Counted from the first letter of the stretch, positions 23,985-35,634 are shown. The stretch is 64,000 nucleotides of DNA from Penelope pileata (GCA_013396635.1 WBMW01005478.1:1-64000); one strand, 5' to 3'. Translations and numbers: made by a program. Notes: a model not told the origin generated them from the letters alone.

Positions 23985-24400
23985 CCAGGTGAGGTCTCAC
24001 AAGAGCAGAGTAGAGAGGCAGAATCACCTCCCTCGACCTGCTGGCCACGCTTCTCTTGATGCAGCCCAGGATCTGGTTGGCTTTTTGGGCTGCAAGCGCA
24101 CACTCCTGGCTCATGTTGAGTTTCTCATCAACAGACACCCCCAAATCCTTCTCCTCAGGGCTACTCTCAAGACATTCTCCGCCTAGCCTGTATGTGTGCT
24201 TGGGATTGCCCCGATCCAGGTGCAGGACTTTGCCCCTGGCTTTGTTGACCTTCATGAGGTTGGCATGGACCCACCTCTCAAGCCTGTCCAGGTCCCTCTG
24301 GATGGCATCCCTTCCCTCTGGCATATTGACTGCACCACACAGCTTGGCATCATCTGCAAACTTGCTGAGGGTGCAATCATCTCCACCAATGATCATCTTG
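23985..24400 (-). mobile_element. CR1 internal fragment lacking its 3' end
   Basis: The minus-strand frame 23875-24396 carries the CR1 ORF2 C-terminal region: 'LSKFADDAKLCGAVN' (with the FADD catalytic loop of RT), 'NKARGKVLHLDRGNPKHTYRLGGE', and 'GCIKRSVASRSREVILPLYSALVRPHLEV'. Homology begins abruptly at about 23985 with no 3' untranslated region and no tail repeats. The reading frame is open through most of the fragment, suggesting a fairly young copy. Since CR1 inserts from its 3' end, the missing end needs a later deletion or rearrangement. Confidence 0.85.
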
Positions 24401-27400
24401 TTACAATGGAGAATAAATGCATAGGACAGAATATTTTTTACAAAAAGTATAAATTAAACAATGACATAAAGCAAACATATTCCTAAAATGATTGTTCATA
24501 GAGAAGTTAAATAAGAAAGAGGTTACATTTTCAGAATAAATTATTCTCTGAAAATTATTCACTCAAATCCCTCTACATTAAAGCTCCTAATTTTTCCAGG
24601 ATATGTGATAAGTGATTTTGGATCATTTAAGTTATGCCTGGATGTGATCATAAAGTCTCCAGCAACATGCAGCTGAAGTGGGAAGAAGAGTAAATACTCA
24701 CAGTGGCTGCCATATAAAAATGCAATCATGATTCTCATTGAAACAAGCTGAGCTCTTTAAAAGAATGTTAATCAGTGCTCTTCAGATAGATCATCTCACT
24801 GGAGACAATGTACAGTGAGTCCTCTACTGTTTACAGTTTCTGAACAGATCATTTTAAAAAGAATTATTTGTAGATTAAATTGAAAGTACATTGCATCAAA
24901 AAGGCTTGAATATTTTTTTTTTTAAGTCTAACATGTTTTATTTGCATAGATACTGATTATGAGTTCTCAAAATGAAACATTTCCACCAGTATTATTAAGA
25001 ACAGCCAGGAGATTAAAAGTAGCCAGCCCCATAAATGATATAACCTCTTTTATTTATATCATGAGCTGTACTGAGGAAACCATTCAGAATCCAGCCAGCC
25101 AGCTACAGGTTTGACCAAGCTATTGAACATAAAAGTGCAATATATTTATATAATCTCGGGAATACAAATAAATATCTCAATTTTTTCTGATATGTATGTT
25201 TGCTTATCTGAAGGAGAATATATTTTGGTGGAATATAAGGCCACTGAATTGTGTATATGCATATTGTTGACAAACGCAGAATCACTTTAACAGTAGGAAG
25301 AGATACGGTAGTCTATGGAAAGATTTTTATTGTAAGTAATCACAGAAAAAAGTATTCTTTAACAAATCTGAAACTGTATCAGATGGGAGCAGCAAGGAGT
25401 GGTTTTCAGCAAATTTTGGAAGATAAATGCTTCCTATTTGTTTGCAGCTGAATGTCTTTGTTAGCACATTCTGCATTCCCTTGTGACTTTCTTGGAACAT
25501 AGAAGTTTGTATCTTTTCTTTGAATTCAAATTTCTTGTTTAAATCAAATGAAATCTATGCTCATTTATAACAATTAAGTGTGTACATATTCTTATGGAGT
25601 TTGTCCTAAATTCCAATGCATAAGCTAATCTTGTATCCCTTTGGTTTTGTGTTTGAAAGTGACTAGTAAGTGATGATGACTGGATCATTGATGATGCAAA
25701 GCAGGCATGCTCATAAACCAAAACAGTACTAGTAACAACTATTCTGTATATATTTGTCCTGTTCTACATACAAAAAGGATTTTTCCCGCCATGCTTGAAA
25801 ATGTCATCCTTTGTGCTTTATAGCTATGGCAACTCTGGAGTAGTCAGGGAACTCAATATTCTCATTGAGTCCACTGGCAGAAGAAAACAGGCAACTTCAA
25901 AATCAGCTTGTAGTATGCATATATGTATGCATACATAGATGTACAAGTAACAGAGTATTCTTAATCATGTGGAGTTGGTGTCATACACTCTTCCCTCCAG
26001 GGAGGGAAAAATGAGAGGATTTTAAAAAACAGTGAAAGCCTTTTGAATTCTAAAAGCCTAATGTAGGGCATCTAATAAATGAGGAAAGCATTCTGTGACA
26101 ATATTTTGTCTTCAATTAAAATTGTATTTTAAATTGAATTTTAAAACAAAAACACAAAAACCACCTGTAAAACTCATTAACAACAGAAATGTAAAACAGT
26201 CTCAGAAGAGAAAGCAATGATTAGAAAGAAAATATTTTCTGAAACCAGAGCTTATCTGCCAATGTTATTTATCCCATTTTGAAAAATAGTACTATTTTTC
26301 ATGAGACTGAAATAAAATCATAGCAGGGGCATATAGACAGTGTCTCTACATGGATGAATAATAGGCAAGAATAGAATTTAGAGAATTATGTAAATTTCCT
26401 TGGGATATTTTAAGGATGGATGACCATTTCAGAACAAAAACAAATCTCCACCTAGACAAAAGCACATCTGCTCTGAAACATTCTCTCTTGACAACACAAC
26501 TTCTGTTAGGAATTTTAAAAGGTCTGAGTTAAATTTATCATGAATTCTAATGGCCTACGAATATCTACAGATATTCATACTTTTTTCTTCTTTTTTTTTT
26601 GACATACTTTTTGAATGTGTAATTTGCTTTTACCTCCTGTTCCAACCAGAAGTTAAACAGAAGTATGAAGATGCTTTGAGAAATATCCTCCCACAATTAG
26701 TACCAGATTTTTATAATGCTGTATGTAATGTTTTTATCTGAACAAGGGGAGGAATATTAGGTGAAGCAATCTCAACTTTCCAATGAAATTGTTGAGGAAT
26801 TTTGCTGCTACACTTGAAACAATATCTACTTTTGGTATCCTGATTTTAAATTTGCTAATTATCAAGCTGATTTTCTCTTCTGACCTTAGCCCTGACTACT
26901 CGACAAAGACAGCAATAAGCATGCTTTGCAAAATGTGCTAAGAGTCAAGTAAGGGTATAAAAACCCATTTACTCAGCACACATACAAGAAAGGAATTTCA
27001 AAAAAACAAAATTTTGTAGACTCATGTTGCAGTATTTTATCTAGATAACTAAAGTGGTTCACTTCCTTGACAACTATTCTAAAGTTACTAAAAACTTAAT
27101 AAATGCAAGCACGTAAATGTATTAATAAATAAAAGTAATAAATATTGAAATGTGATGGGATGTTCAAAATTCTTCACATTATGCTGTTCTACTCTTAAAG
27201 TGTCAACAAAGACAACTGGAATATTAAAAATATGGTATTTCTCAGTAAGTTTTATAAAAAATTCTATTTCTCTATGATCTACCAAATATAATAAATAAAA
27301 ATAATTAATATTAACATAATAAAAAGTGTTTATGATTTATATTAAGTTTTAAAACACATATTTTACCAGAAGAAACCAAGTAGCTATGCTGAAAGAAGAT

Positions 27401-27498
27401 AGCGGTCATAGGAACATTACCATGTAGTATGATTTTACTTCTAATTATTTTTGTTAGGTGGTAACAGATGTGAAATATAAAATATTTGAAAACAAGAT
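24401..27498. other. AT-rich unique DNA with one candidate exon
   Basis: Mostly featureless AT-rich DNA with a T10 run near 24909-24922. The one segment of note is the possible short exon at 26650-26720, listed separately. Confidence 0.5.
26650..26720 (+). other. candidate short coding exon (unidentified)
   Basis: A pyrimidine-rich tract and 'ttccaaccag' precede this 71-bp segment, and a consensus-like donor 'gtatgt' follows at 26721. One frame is open through it and reads 'VKQKYEDALRNILPQLVPDF' followed by 'YNA'; the other two frames contain stops. In the open frame it enters in phase 1 and ends at a codon boundary. The amino acids look protein-like (few low-complexity runs), but I do not recognise the family. 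Splice-like signals arise by chance in 64 kb, so this is a hypothesis. Confidence 0.28.
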
Positions 27499-27982
27499 CA
27501 CAAATCACAGAGTTGTACGGGCTGGAAGGGGCCTCTGAAGATCATATAGTCCAACACCCCTGTATTAGCAGCTTCCCTAGAGTAGATTGCACAGGAAAGA
27601 GTTCAGGCAGACTCCACAACCTCTCTGGGCAGATTGTTCCAATGCTCTGTAACCCTGAAAGCAAAAAAAAATTGTCCTCATTTTCATACAGATCTTCCTG
27701 TGTTCTAGTTCGTGCCTATTGTCCTTTTTCCTGTCCCCGGCACCACTAAAAGGATCCTGGCTCCATCCACTTTACTCCCACACATTAGATATATGTAAGC
27801 ATTGATCAGATCCCCTCCCAGTCTTCTCTTCTCCAGGCTGAACAGTCCCAGGTCTCTCAGCCTTTCCTCATAAGGGAGATGCTCCAGCCCCCTAATCTTC
27901 CTTGTGGCCCTCCATTGGACTCTTTCTAGAAGCTCCCTGTCTTTCTTGAACTAGGGAGCCCAGAACTGAACACAGTGCTGGA
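27499..27982 (-). mobile_element. CR1 3' portion, minus strand
   Basis: It starts 'aatcacagagttgtacggg' and 'ctggaaggggcctctgaagatcat' and continues through '...cagtcttctcttctccaggctgaacagtcccagg' and 'cctcataagggagatgctcc' to 'gcccagaactgaacacagtgctgg'. A typical CR1 3' half with the ORF2 end. The adjacent block to the right may be the 5' part of the same element. Confidence 0.85.
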
Positions 27983-28610
27983 ATATGATTATTAAATAAC
28001 CTATCTATCTCTCTCTGAGCACCTCTAATACTATGAAGCTTTTTATCTGTTTCTTGCAGCTCAGCCGCTTGTCATAAAAGATCATTCACCTGTTCTTGTG
28101 CAGGTACTTACCTTATCACTAAGAGAGGGTTCAAGGCACTTGGAGTAACTGACCACTTGAACTGACGTCTCCTTTCTTAACATCTCTGTCTGAGTGAATG
28201 CATCAGACATCTCTGGCGACTTCCCTGAAGGGGCACTGGTTTTAGCCCTCAGGCGAACACCCACCACCGTAGTGGCAGAGATTAAGGGTGCATCCCCTGG
28301 CTGTGAACATGCAAGCAAGGTGCAGTGCCCTGCCTTTGCAAACTGCTGCAACAGAGAGCTGCTCCCAGATGAGAAGAAAGCGGTTTACCTTGTGCCCTCC
28401 CTGCAAGTCCTGCCTGCACAAACTGCAGTGCCACACCTTGTTTGCCTGACCTGGCCACTGGCTCTCCCTAGGGGCTTCCTTTATAGGTGTGAGAGTATTT
28501 GGCCGTCACTCCTGGCTCTGCCCACGCTGTGTCAGAGCAGCCTCTTGTTAGGGGCTCGGCACTTCCTGCTCAGGGGAGAGAATAACAGTCCTTGGTCTCA
28601 GTAGAGTCTT
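27983..28610 (-). mobile_element. probable CR1 5' region with ORF1 start, minus strand
   Basis: A GC-rich block unlike its flanks. On the minus strand it reads 'MWHCSLCRQDLQGGHKVNRF' (a Cys-X2-Cys motif near a start) in one frame. Further on it shows 'SDAFTQTEMLRKETSVQV' and a heptad-like stretch 'AELQETDKKLHSIRGAQREI' near 27990-28070. This order (5' UTR, cysteine motif, coiled coil) resembles CR1 ORF1. If correct, together with 27499-27982 it is a CR1 whose central part (most of ORF1 and ORF2) is deleted. An LTR or other retroelement is the main alternative. Confidence 0.45.
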
Positions 28611-30684
28611 ATTTATGGATCGAAAATATAAATAATAGAGAATAACATTGGGATTTCATTCCTCTCCTCCCACTCTCAAGCCAAATACCCATCTCTTTGT
28701 TAACCATGTTTTGACAATATGTCATGTGGGAAATGCAAGTGTGTACTGCTACCTGTCACCTCTCTAGTTTTGATGGCAGTTGCAAGTTAGCATTATGCTT
28801 TAAAGTGGCTTTGTACACACTCAGTGATCAATGACACAGTCTCAGGAGCCCTACAAAAGTATTGCACTTTGTAGGCTGATGCTTAGGTAATATTTTTGGA
28901 AAGCAAGAAGTTTGAATCTTTACACAATGATTAAGAAAATGAATTCACACTTTTACTTCTAGGGCACTCGAGCTGCTTTAGTACTGTAAAAAAGGTATGT
29001 GGTACCTTTCCTAAGTCATATATACTATCCAATACTTTTGAAACAAGGCACTTTGCCCTTTAAATGCATAGAGAATAATAAAAAGAAGGGGCAGCACTGA
29101 GAAGTGGACCTAAAGCCACAAAAGTATAGTTTTCCTCTTTGATATGAGTTGTGTCAGTAGTTTATCCTGCAGAAGAAGAAGAGTGAGAGAGGGCAGAGTG
29201 GCTGCTTGTTCTGTTTTTTTCCCCCAGAACAGATAAATACCCTTGACTGAACTGTAGCATCTTTTGATAATCCACACTGGCTGTTTGGTCCCTATTCACC
29301 TCTTTAGCTGTCAGGCTAGTCTAAATTGCTCAGTACTGGATGCTGTTTTAACTTCAGCAGCACTGCTATGTACAAAGCACTATCTACAAGGCAGATGCAA
29401 TTTCTGGTTTCTAAATGACAACAGGCTCGATCCTATTATGCAATGAGGACATACAAAAGGAGTCTGAGCACTGGCAGGTTTATCCCCTGACTCTCATGAC
29501 AGCAGAGGAGTAATTTGGCACCTTCAGAATCAAATCCACACACAGTGCAATGACTGTTGGTTTGACTCAGAAAATAGCAGACCATATACATATTTAATAT
29601 TCTGTTTTACTGAACAGGATCTCAGCATGTGGTTACTGATATTCGTACACTTAAGAGAGGTAACTTATTATTATGTCAAACAAACTCGATTCATGGCAAG
29701 GGCTAAGCTGCTGCTCTAATTCCACTTCTCTCAACCAAAATCATTCCAGGACTTCACCTTAAACTAGCTGACACTGGAAAGACAAAGCAAGAGGAGATCA
29801 ATCTGCCTGCTACTATGATGTCTAATTAAAACACCGTATGTGCTGAGAGACTTGTCACAGTTTATTAAACCATTGAAGGAATTGGTGGCATTAACTTCAT
29901 TTTACAGGAAAATCCCGCTTTATTGAAGCCCATTATAATGTTTTTCACAGAAAAATTCATTTCAATTTTAAATCTGGAAATCCTATTACCTTCTATATAG
30001 GTGTTGTGTTCTCTAAATTTAAATACACCTGTTAATAAACCTCTTTATTGTTTGCAGAACACATTATAGATTTCCCAATATACTTTTTCCTTTATTTCAT
30101 TTTCTCCATCTGATACATCTAATCTATGTGTGGTTTTACACCCTTGAAAACTTGAGATTTTTCAGATTCCTAATCTTTTTTTTTTCTTTTTTATACTAGG
30201 AAGAAGACATTACTTATTCTCTTCTATGTCGTATTAACATATCTATCCCAAATTTAAAATTTTTGAAATTTACTTCAATTGTGAAGAATCTATTACATTT
30301 TAGTAGATTGAACTGGTGGTCCAAATGGCATATAGTTTTGGTAATTTGGCCTAGCCTCACAGTATGGGAGAATTTCAAAGGAAATATCATATAAATCTAA
30401 AAATACCATCCATGAAACCCCACATCATGATCTTTTATGATAAGAGCACAATATTTTATTAGCATTCTGAATACCATACTAAAATTATTAGTCAGCTGTG
30501 ATGGTTCAGATTCTTCATTTTTCTGATAAATTTTAACAGGTGAAAAGGCCATAATTTAATTTGGCAGATTATTTTTAAATTCACTTAGGACGTAGGAAGT
30601 AATGGGAATAAATTCCCTATGGACATGTTCTTACTGGCAGTTAGCAGGTTCCTGTCAGCTCAGAATACCAGAGGACAAGGAATA
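28611..30684. other. AT-rich unique DNA
   Basis: No gene seen. The 32-bp segment 28964-28994 has an acceptor-like 'cttttacttctag' and a donor-like 'aaggtatgt', but it is too short to judge. The stretch at about 29820-29940 has balanced composition and no repeat signature and could be conserved noncoding DNA; this cannot be tested from sequence alone. Confidence 0.45.
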
Positions 30685-31035
30685 TCATAGAAACGCTAGG
30701 TTGGAAAGGACCTACAAGATCATCGAATCCTACCATCCTCCTCCTCCTCCTATTATCCACTAAACTACTAAACCATATCCCTTAGCACCTCATCCAGACA
30801 TTTCTTGAACACCACCAGGGTTGGTGACTCTACCACCTCCCTGGACAGGCTGTTCCAGTGCCTGACCACTCTTTCGGAGAAGAAGTTTCTCCTTATATCT
30901 AACCTGAATCTCCCCTGGTGCAACTTGTGGTCATTTCCTCTAGTTTTATCATTAGTTATTTGGGAGAAGAGGCTGACCCCCTCCTCATCACAACCTCCCT
31001 TCAGGAAGTTGTAGAGTGTAAAGTGTATCCTTTAG
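30685..31035 (-). mobile_element. CR1 3' fragment, minus strand
   Basis: Starts 'tatcatagaaacgctaggttggaaaggacc' and 'agatcatcgaatcc', continuing '...gacatttcttgaacaccaccagggttggtgactc' to 'gttgtagagtgtaaagtg'. It carries a (CTC)5-6 expansion at 30735-30752 within the 3' region. 5'-truncated after about 350 bp. Confidence 0.88.
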
Positions 31036-31513
31036 AGGAAGCTGAGGATGTTTTTTAACTTTGGTAACAAGGAATTGGGCACAAGACTGAAAACTGGAGG
31101 AATGGCGGGATATCTTAGGATATCATAGAACATCTCAGAAAATATCAAATGACTTAAGTTTCCAGGTGAATCAAACTTATAGACCTGGTTCCAAAGGATT
31201 CCCCTTCCAGTCTGAAATAGAACTGAGTTACACAATTACACATTTAAGCAGAGAGAACTGTGTGGATTTCACAAACAATTTCAGATCACATTTGTACGTG
31301 TTGAGTGGGGAAATTTGGAGTGATAAGCTTCAAAAGTTTTAGTATGTTATTTTGGCATAATGAAGAATGATTAATAAGGAAACTCATGACAATGATCTAA
31401 TCATTACCAACATAGTTTTCACAGCTTTGTAACGCTGCTAATTAAAAAAAAAAAAAATTAAAGTACTCCTGAAGTATGTTCGTCATGCTGTGTTTGTTTC
31501 TTTTTTCTTACAG

Positions 31514-31576
31514 GGACTCCCAACCTACTAAGTCAATATGGAAGTCCAATAGTTCTCTACTCCACATTTATTTTCA
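31514..31576 (+). other. candidate 63-bp exon (unidentified)
   Basis: A near-ideal acceptor (long T-rich tract then 'ttcttacag') precedes it and a consensus donor 'gtgagt' follows directly. Two frames are open. One reads 'TPNLLSQYGSPIVLYSTFIF' and would enter and leave in phase 1, so the exon could be skipped without a frameshift. No domain is recognised. It could equally be a noncoding exon or a chance pair of splice-like signals. Confidence 0.25.
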
Positions 31577-32499
31577 GTGAGTAGCTACCTTACTACATTA
31601 ATGGGAAAATAATAGATTCAGTTAATGAATTCAAATAATGAAAGAACAAGAAGCACAATCTATGTATTTATTTCTAGAAAACACTCTCTTCTACAGTTTA
31701 AAATAAAATCTCTTAGAAATAAAGTCTATGCATGCTTTGTGGCATTCGGGATACATTCTATATCAAATATGGAAAAACAGAAGTGGAATGATTTGGTTGT
31801 GGAGTGCATATTCTTCATCTTATCCGAGATTAGGTACATCTGTGCCATTCCTGAAAGATATTAAATCATTTCCACTGATGGACCTTCCACAGATTCTATC
31901 AATGCCTGTTCCTGTGTTTACCTATATTTACATTGGGCAGTTGACCCAAATATTTCCTTTGCGGTGTGTGCTTATCACTCTTTTTCTTGCCTACAGCAGA
32001 GGTGGAGAAAACATTATTCTCTTCCTCCCTCATGCAGTCTACTATGAATCTGAAGGCAGTTAATAAACAATCTCCCATGCTTCTCTTCTCTCTCTAGAAC
32101 TCCCTTTCTCATTTCTATCTCCTCTCCTAGGTAATTTCTCTAAATTTCCTAAATTTCTGTTCATACTTGTTCTCTTCTAAACTCTTCTACTCATTCAATC
32201 TAGTTATTCCTGAAAAGCAGTACACCAAAGCTAACATAGATTCTCTTATCAAGTTTTGTCATTTCTGAGAGGAGGGAGTTACTTCATGGATTTTCCTGGC
32301 TATGCTCTAATCCAGTAATCTAATTGCTTTTTTTTTTTTTCTCTCTCTCTCCCCTCAGGTAGCTGTTCAGATCTGATTTCTCTGTTATTCCTAGATCATC
32401 TTCTGGGGATCTTTTTTCCAGCCAGTTGTTACTATTTTACTACTAATTGGAGAAAACAATTATATGATTATATGTTAAAATAACTTGAAATATTGGTCT

Positions 32500-32630
32500 A
32501 TCTTGTTAGCATTCCCACACAACTTTAGATTCCCTGCAAACACAATAAGCATGTTGCCTATTCCATTTTCCAAATCATTAGCAAAAATATAGTGGGCAAA
32601 GTCCTGGAAAATAAAATCCTTATTCAATAG
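32500..32630 (-). repeat. ancient CR1/L3-like RT fragment
   Basis: 'attccctgcaaacacaataagcatgttgcctattcc' followed by 'caaatcattagcaaaaatat' matches the minus-strand layout of the CR1/L3 RT region. In the younger CR1 copies of this window the same region reads 'atcagcaaacttgctgag...aaggtcgttgatgaagac'. It is highly eroded, and the borders are guesses. Confidence 0.4.
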
Positions 32631-32832
32631 ATACTTAAGTAAAATTAAAAAAATAATTATGATCTCATCTATTGGATTTTGCAAGCAAAAATTTTGCAAC
32701 ATGATGAACAAAACAACTTCTACATTGGCTATTCTGTTATTGCTTACCTTCATTAGCAGGAGTGTTATACATTTTTGGAGGAAATAAAAATAAAATAAAA
32801 TTGGTTTCAAAATTGGCAAATTAGTAGCATGG

Positions 32833-32834
<2 letters not shown>

Positions 32835-32872
<38 letters not shown>
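32835..32872. repeat. T38 homopolymer
   Basis: An uninterrupted run of 38 T on the plus strand, preceded by 'gcatggtc' and followed by 'aaattg'. No adjacent retrocopy or SINE is recognised. Confidence 0.95.
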
Positions 32873-32877
<5 letters not shown>

Positions 32878-33163
32878 GAATTTCAGTACTTGCAAATGTT
32901 TAGATTGATTCTTCTGTTACTTTTGCCTAGGAACTGAAATTAATCCGGATGGTGTACAATTATGATTTTTACTCCTTTCAGAATATTATCACCATTTTCT
33001 TTCACTTAGCTCATCTGAAGGTTTTTGAAATGATCATTAAATTTATGTGATCTCTTCAGCCAATTCACAAAGCATTAAGATTAAATTCAGGAAGACCAGC
33101 CAATCCAAATGATGTATATACTCTTAACAGTATCACTTACCTAATCTGTTCATGCAAGGCCAC

Positions 33164-33426
33164 AGGTTATGGCCACAAGTTGCGCCAGGGGAGATTTAGA
33201 CTGGATATGAGGAAAAACTTTTTCTCGGAAAGAGTGGGCAGGCACTGGAATGGCCTGCCTAGGGAGGGGGTGGAGTCACCATCCCTAGTGCTGTTCAAGA
33301 AGCGTCTAGACGAGGTGCTAAGGGATATGATTTAGTAGCTGAGTGGGTAGGGATGGTGATAGGAGGACGGTTGGACTAGATGATCTTGTAGGTCCTTTCC
33401 AACCTAGTGTTTCTATGATTCTATAA
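33164..33426 (+). mobile_element. CR1 3' fragment, plus strand
   Basis: Begins 'ggttatggccacaagttgcgccaggggag', passes 'aactttttctcggaaagagtgggcaggcactgg' and 'gatgatcttgtaggtcctttcc', and ends 'tttctatgattctata'. 5'-truncated, about 260 bp. Confidence 0.9.
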
Positions 33427-35505
33427 GAGCTATTTGAGGCTGACATCTTTTCCCCTTGTTTTGTATTAATTGTATCTACTTCCTACTCATTGGTTAGCTT
33501 TCTAGTCAAAGTCAAGCAGTGAGTCACTAAAAGGGTGGGTCTCCCTGACATCATCTGCCAATATTTTTTGCCTCTTTCTAGTAGTAAAACTTATTTTATT
33601 CTTAGAATTTCTTTGAAGCAAGAGTCTCTCCTTAGACTTGCTTCCATGAGTGCTTACCTCCCTATTCTCTGATATCCTGTGAAGCTTCTTGTTTTTATTT
33701 TGCTGATATCTCCCTTCTAATGATTCTGAACTCCTGCCATTTCAAGGTCACTGTCATGGTCTGCTTCTCATTTTCATGTGATATGGAAATTTCTCTGTAT
33801 CAGTACGAATGAAATTTAGAAGACTGTACTTGTTTTTTCCGCATTATATATCCAAAAAAATCCTGTCATCTGTTAATGCCAATGAGAATCATGAAAATAT
33901 TAATGATGACAACAAATAGTAGCAGATGGCATGAAAAAAGGTTTTTCCTGGAGTTCTTTTTTTTTTTTTTTTTTTTTTTTTAAATCTATTTCTCATTATT
34001 TTCATAAATTTCCATTTCTTAAATCATACATTTCAGAATTAGTTTCATATTTTTATATTCTCTGCCTCTAAAGAAATCATAATATAATTTACTAACTTTA
34101 CCTGAATGAAAAAGGAATAAAATTTTTTAATAACATTATGTTGCACTTACTCACCAAATCTTCCTAGGTGCCTTCATGTGCCCAAGATTGACTTACCATC
34201 AACCAGTACCTGGACAACATCAACTCAGTCAGTTCTTCAACTCTCAAGTGAGTCAATGCCAAAAGAGCTTGTAGTACAGTGTTAAAGATGTGTGAGTTTG
34301 TTCCTTTTCTACTTCTATGTAATAAATTAATACATAATACAGATGTCTATTACCTCAGAGAATTTCAGTTCAGCACCAGTTAGTACAAGCATAGACCTTA
34401 CAGCTGCCAGTAACGTGACATACGCTGTAATAATTTTGATCTGGAATTTTGATCTAAAAATATAATGATCTAGATTGCCATCAGCTAATTCTCAATGGAT
34501 AATTGAAAAATAATTTATTTTCTCTAAGTAATTCTCTCTTGTTAATCAACCATTCCAAGTCAAATCAAGAACTGAACAGTGTAAAAACGGAGTCATTAAG
34601 AGTGACTCTCTTAAAATAATAACATCAAGTCAGTTAATGTTTAATACATAAGACTTCTTGTTCCCACTACCATGGTTAATTTGTTAAAAAATATGTGCAG
34701 ATAATAAAATGGCACCTAATCATATGCCTCTTTTCCTTTTAACTGAAATATCTCTTCTCGCTTTTAACTGAATTCTGAAAACACTGTAGTTAGGAACTCT
34801 TGAAAAGAATACAGTATAGGCAGAACAGCCTTTCAGATATGTAAATGGAGTTTTTAGCATGGGTAGCAGATAACATTAATGTAACTGATTCAACTGTAAA
34901 TTGTTTTTACTACGGAGAATCAGTGACCATTGCTTTCCTGCAGTCTCTAAGGATGTATGTTTTCCATTCTATTTTTACTAAAACTAGCGTCTCTGTTTAT
35001 CCCATAATTCTTAGTTTTCAAAGTGCATCATGAAGATTTATGTAATTACCAATTAGGTATAGGAACTGTCTTTCAACGAGTTTTTAGATACAGCTTCTAT
35101 CATTTTTCCTCTTGCTGCCACTGCAGAAAAAAATGATAATGAATGCAAAAGAGTCCATTCGAGCTTACTCCATTCAAAATTGAAAGATTATTTCATAAGT
35201 TGTATTGGAAAATTGACATTGAGCTCTATAGCTATGTCTCTGAAATTCTCATCTTTGATACAATTAAATTCATTCATCTAGTTCCATTACATTGCTCATT
35301 TTAATGGCAGTCTTCAAACCATGAGACAATATCCTCAATAATTTTTCAGTTACTTTGGCACTGACAGTTTTTTTTTTTCTTTTCTTTTAAGATGACAGAC
35401 TGAAGTTAAAACTTGCTTTGGCAGCGAACATTGAATGTCTTAGCAGTAAATACATAAAAGCCACAAGCAAGTAAACAACATGACACTGAGGATTTTGTAA
35501 GGTGT
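33427..35505. other. AT-rich DNA, partly old LINE relic
   Basis: Besides the eroded LINE piece at 33700-33850 and a T25 run at 33957-33981, nothing is recognised. On the minus strand two donor-like sites lie close together near 34146 and 34191, with a short open stretch between 34197 and 34242; support is too thin to call an exon. Confidence 0.4.
33700..33850 (-). repeat. ancient CR1/L3-like endonuclease fragment
   Basis: 'tctgaactcctgccatttcaaggtcactg' and '...cagtacgaatgaaatttagaag' parallel the CR1 segment seen at 49310-49410 ('cttgaactccactagctcatgatcgctgc...gtaagaacaaggtccagaag') in the same orientation. It is strongly diverged, indicating a much older copy. Borders uncertain. Confidence 0.45.
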
Positions 35506-35634
35506 CCTTCCCTTCCCTTCCCTTCCCTTCCCTTCCCTTCCCTTCCCTTCCCTTCCCTTCCNNNNNNNNNNNNNCCCTCTCCCTTCCCATCCCTGTCCCT
35601 TTCCTCTCCCTTTCCCTCTCCCTTTCCCTCTCCC
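35506..35634. repeat. (CCTTC)n microsatellite containing an assembly gap
   Basis: Perfect CCTTC units run from 35506 to 35561, then 13 N (35562-35574), then degenerate 'ccctctccctttccct' repeats to 35634. The gap hides the true array length. It is a purine-pyrimidine asymmetric pentanucleotide array like, but distinct in phase from, the one at 58609-59312. Confidence 0.92.

Larger units (their letters stand above)
31036..32834. other. AT-rich DNA with an eroded CR1/L3-like relic
   Basis: Mostly unrecognised. A pyrimidine run lies at 32327-32357. One possible short exon at 31514-31576 and an ancient LINE relic at about 32500-32630 are listed separately. Confidence 0.45.

Noticed and set aside
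23989..24486. Plus-strand open frames over 23989-24486
   Set aside because: Antisense shadows of the CR1 ORF2 fragment on the minus strand.
28964..28994. 32-bp microexon between acceptor-like and donor-like sites
   Set aside because: Too short to assess, with only a short open frame; such pairs occur by chance.
32835..32872. T38 run as the poly(A) tail of a minus-strand retrocopy
   Set aside because: No gene-like or SINE-like sequence lies next to it, and CR1 does not use poly(A) tails.
34197..34242. Minus-strand short exon with strong donor
   Set aside because: The acceptor is weak and the open stretch is only about 45 bp.
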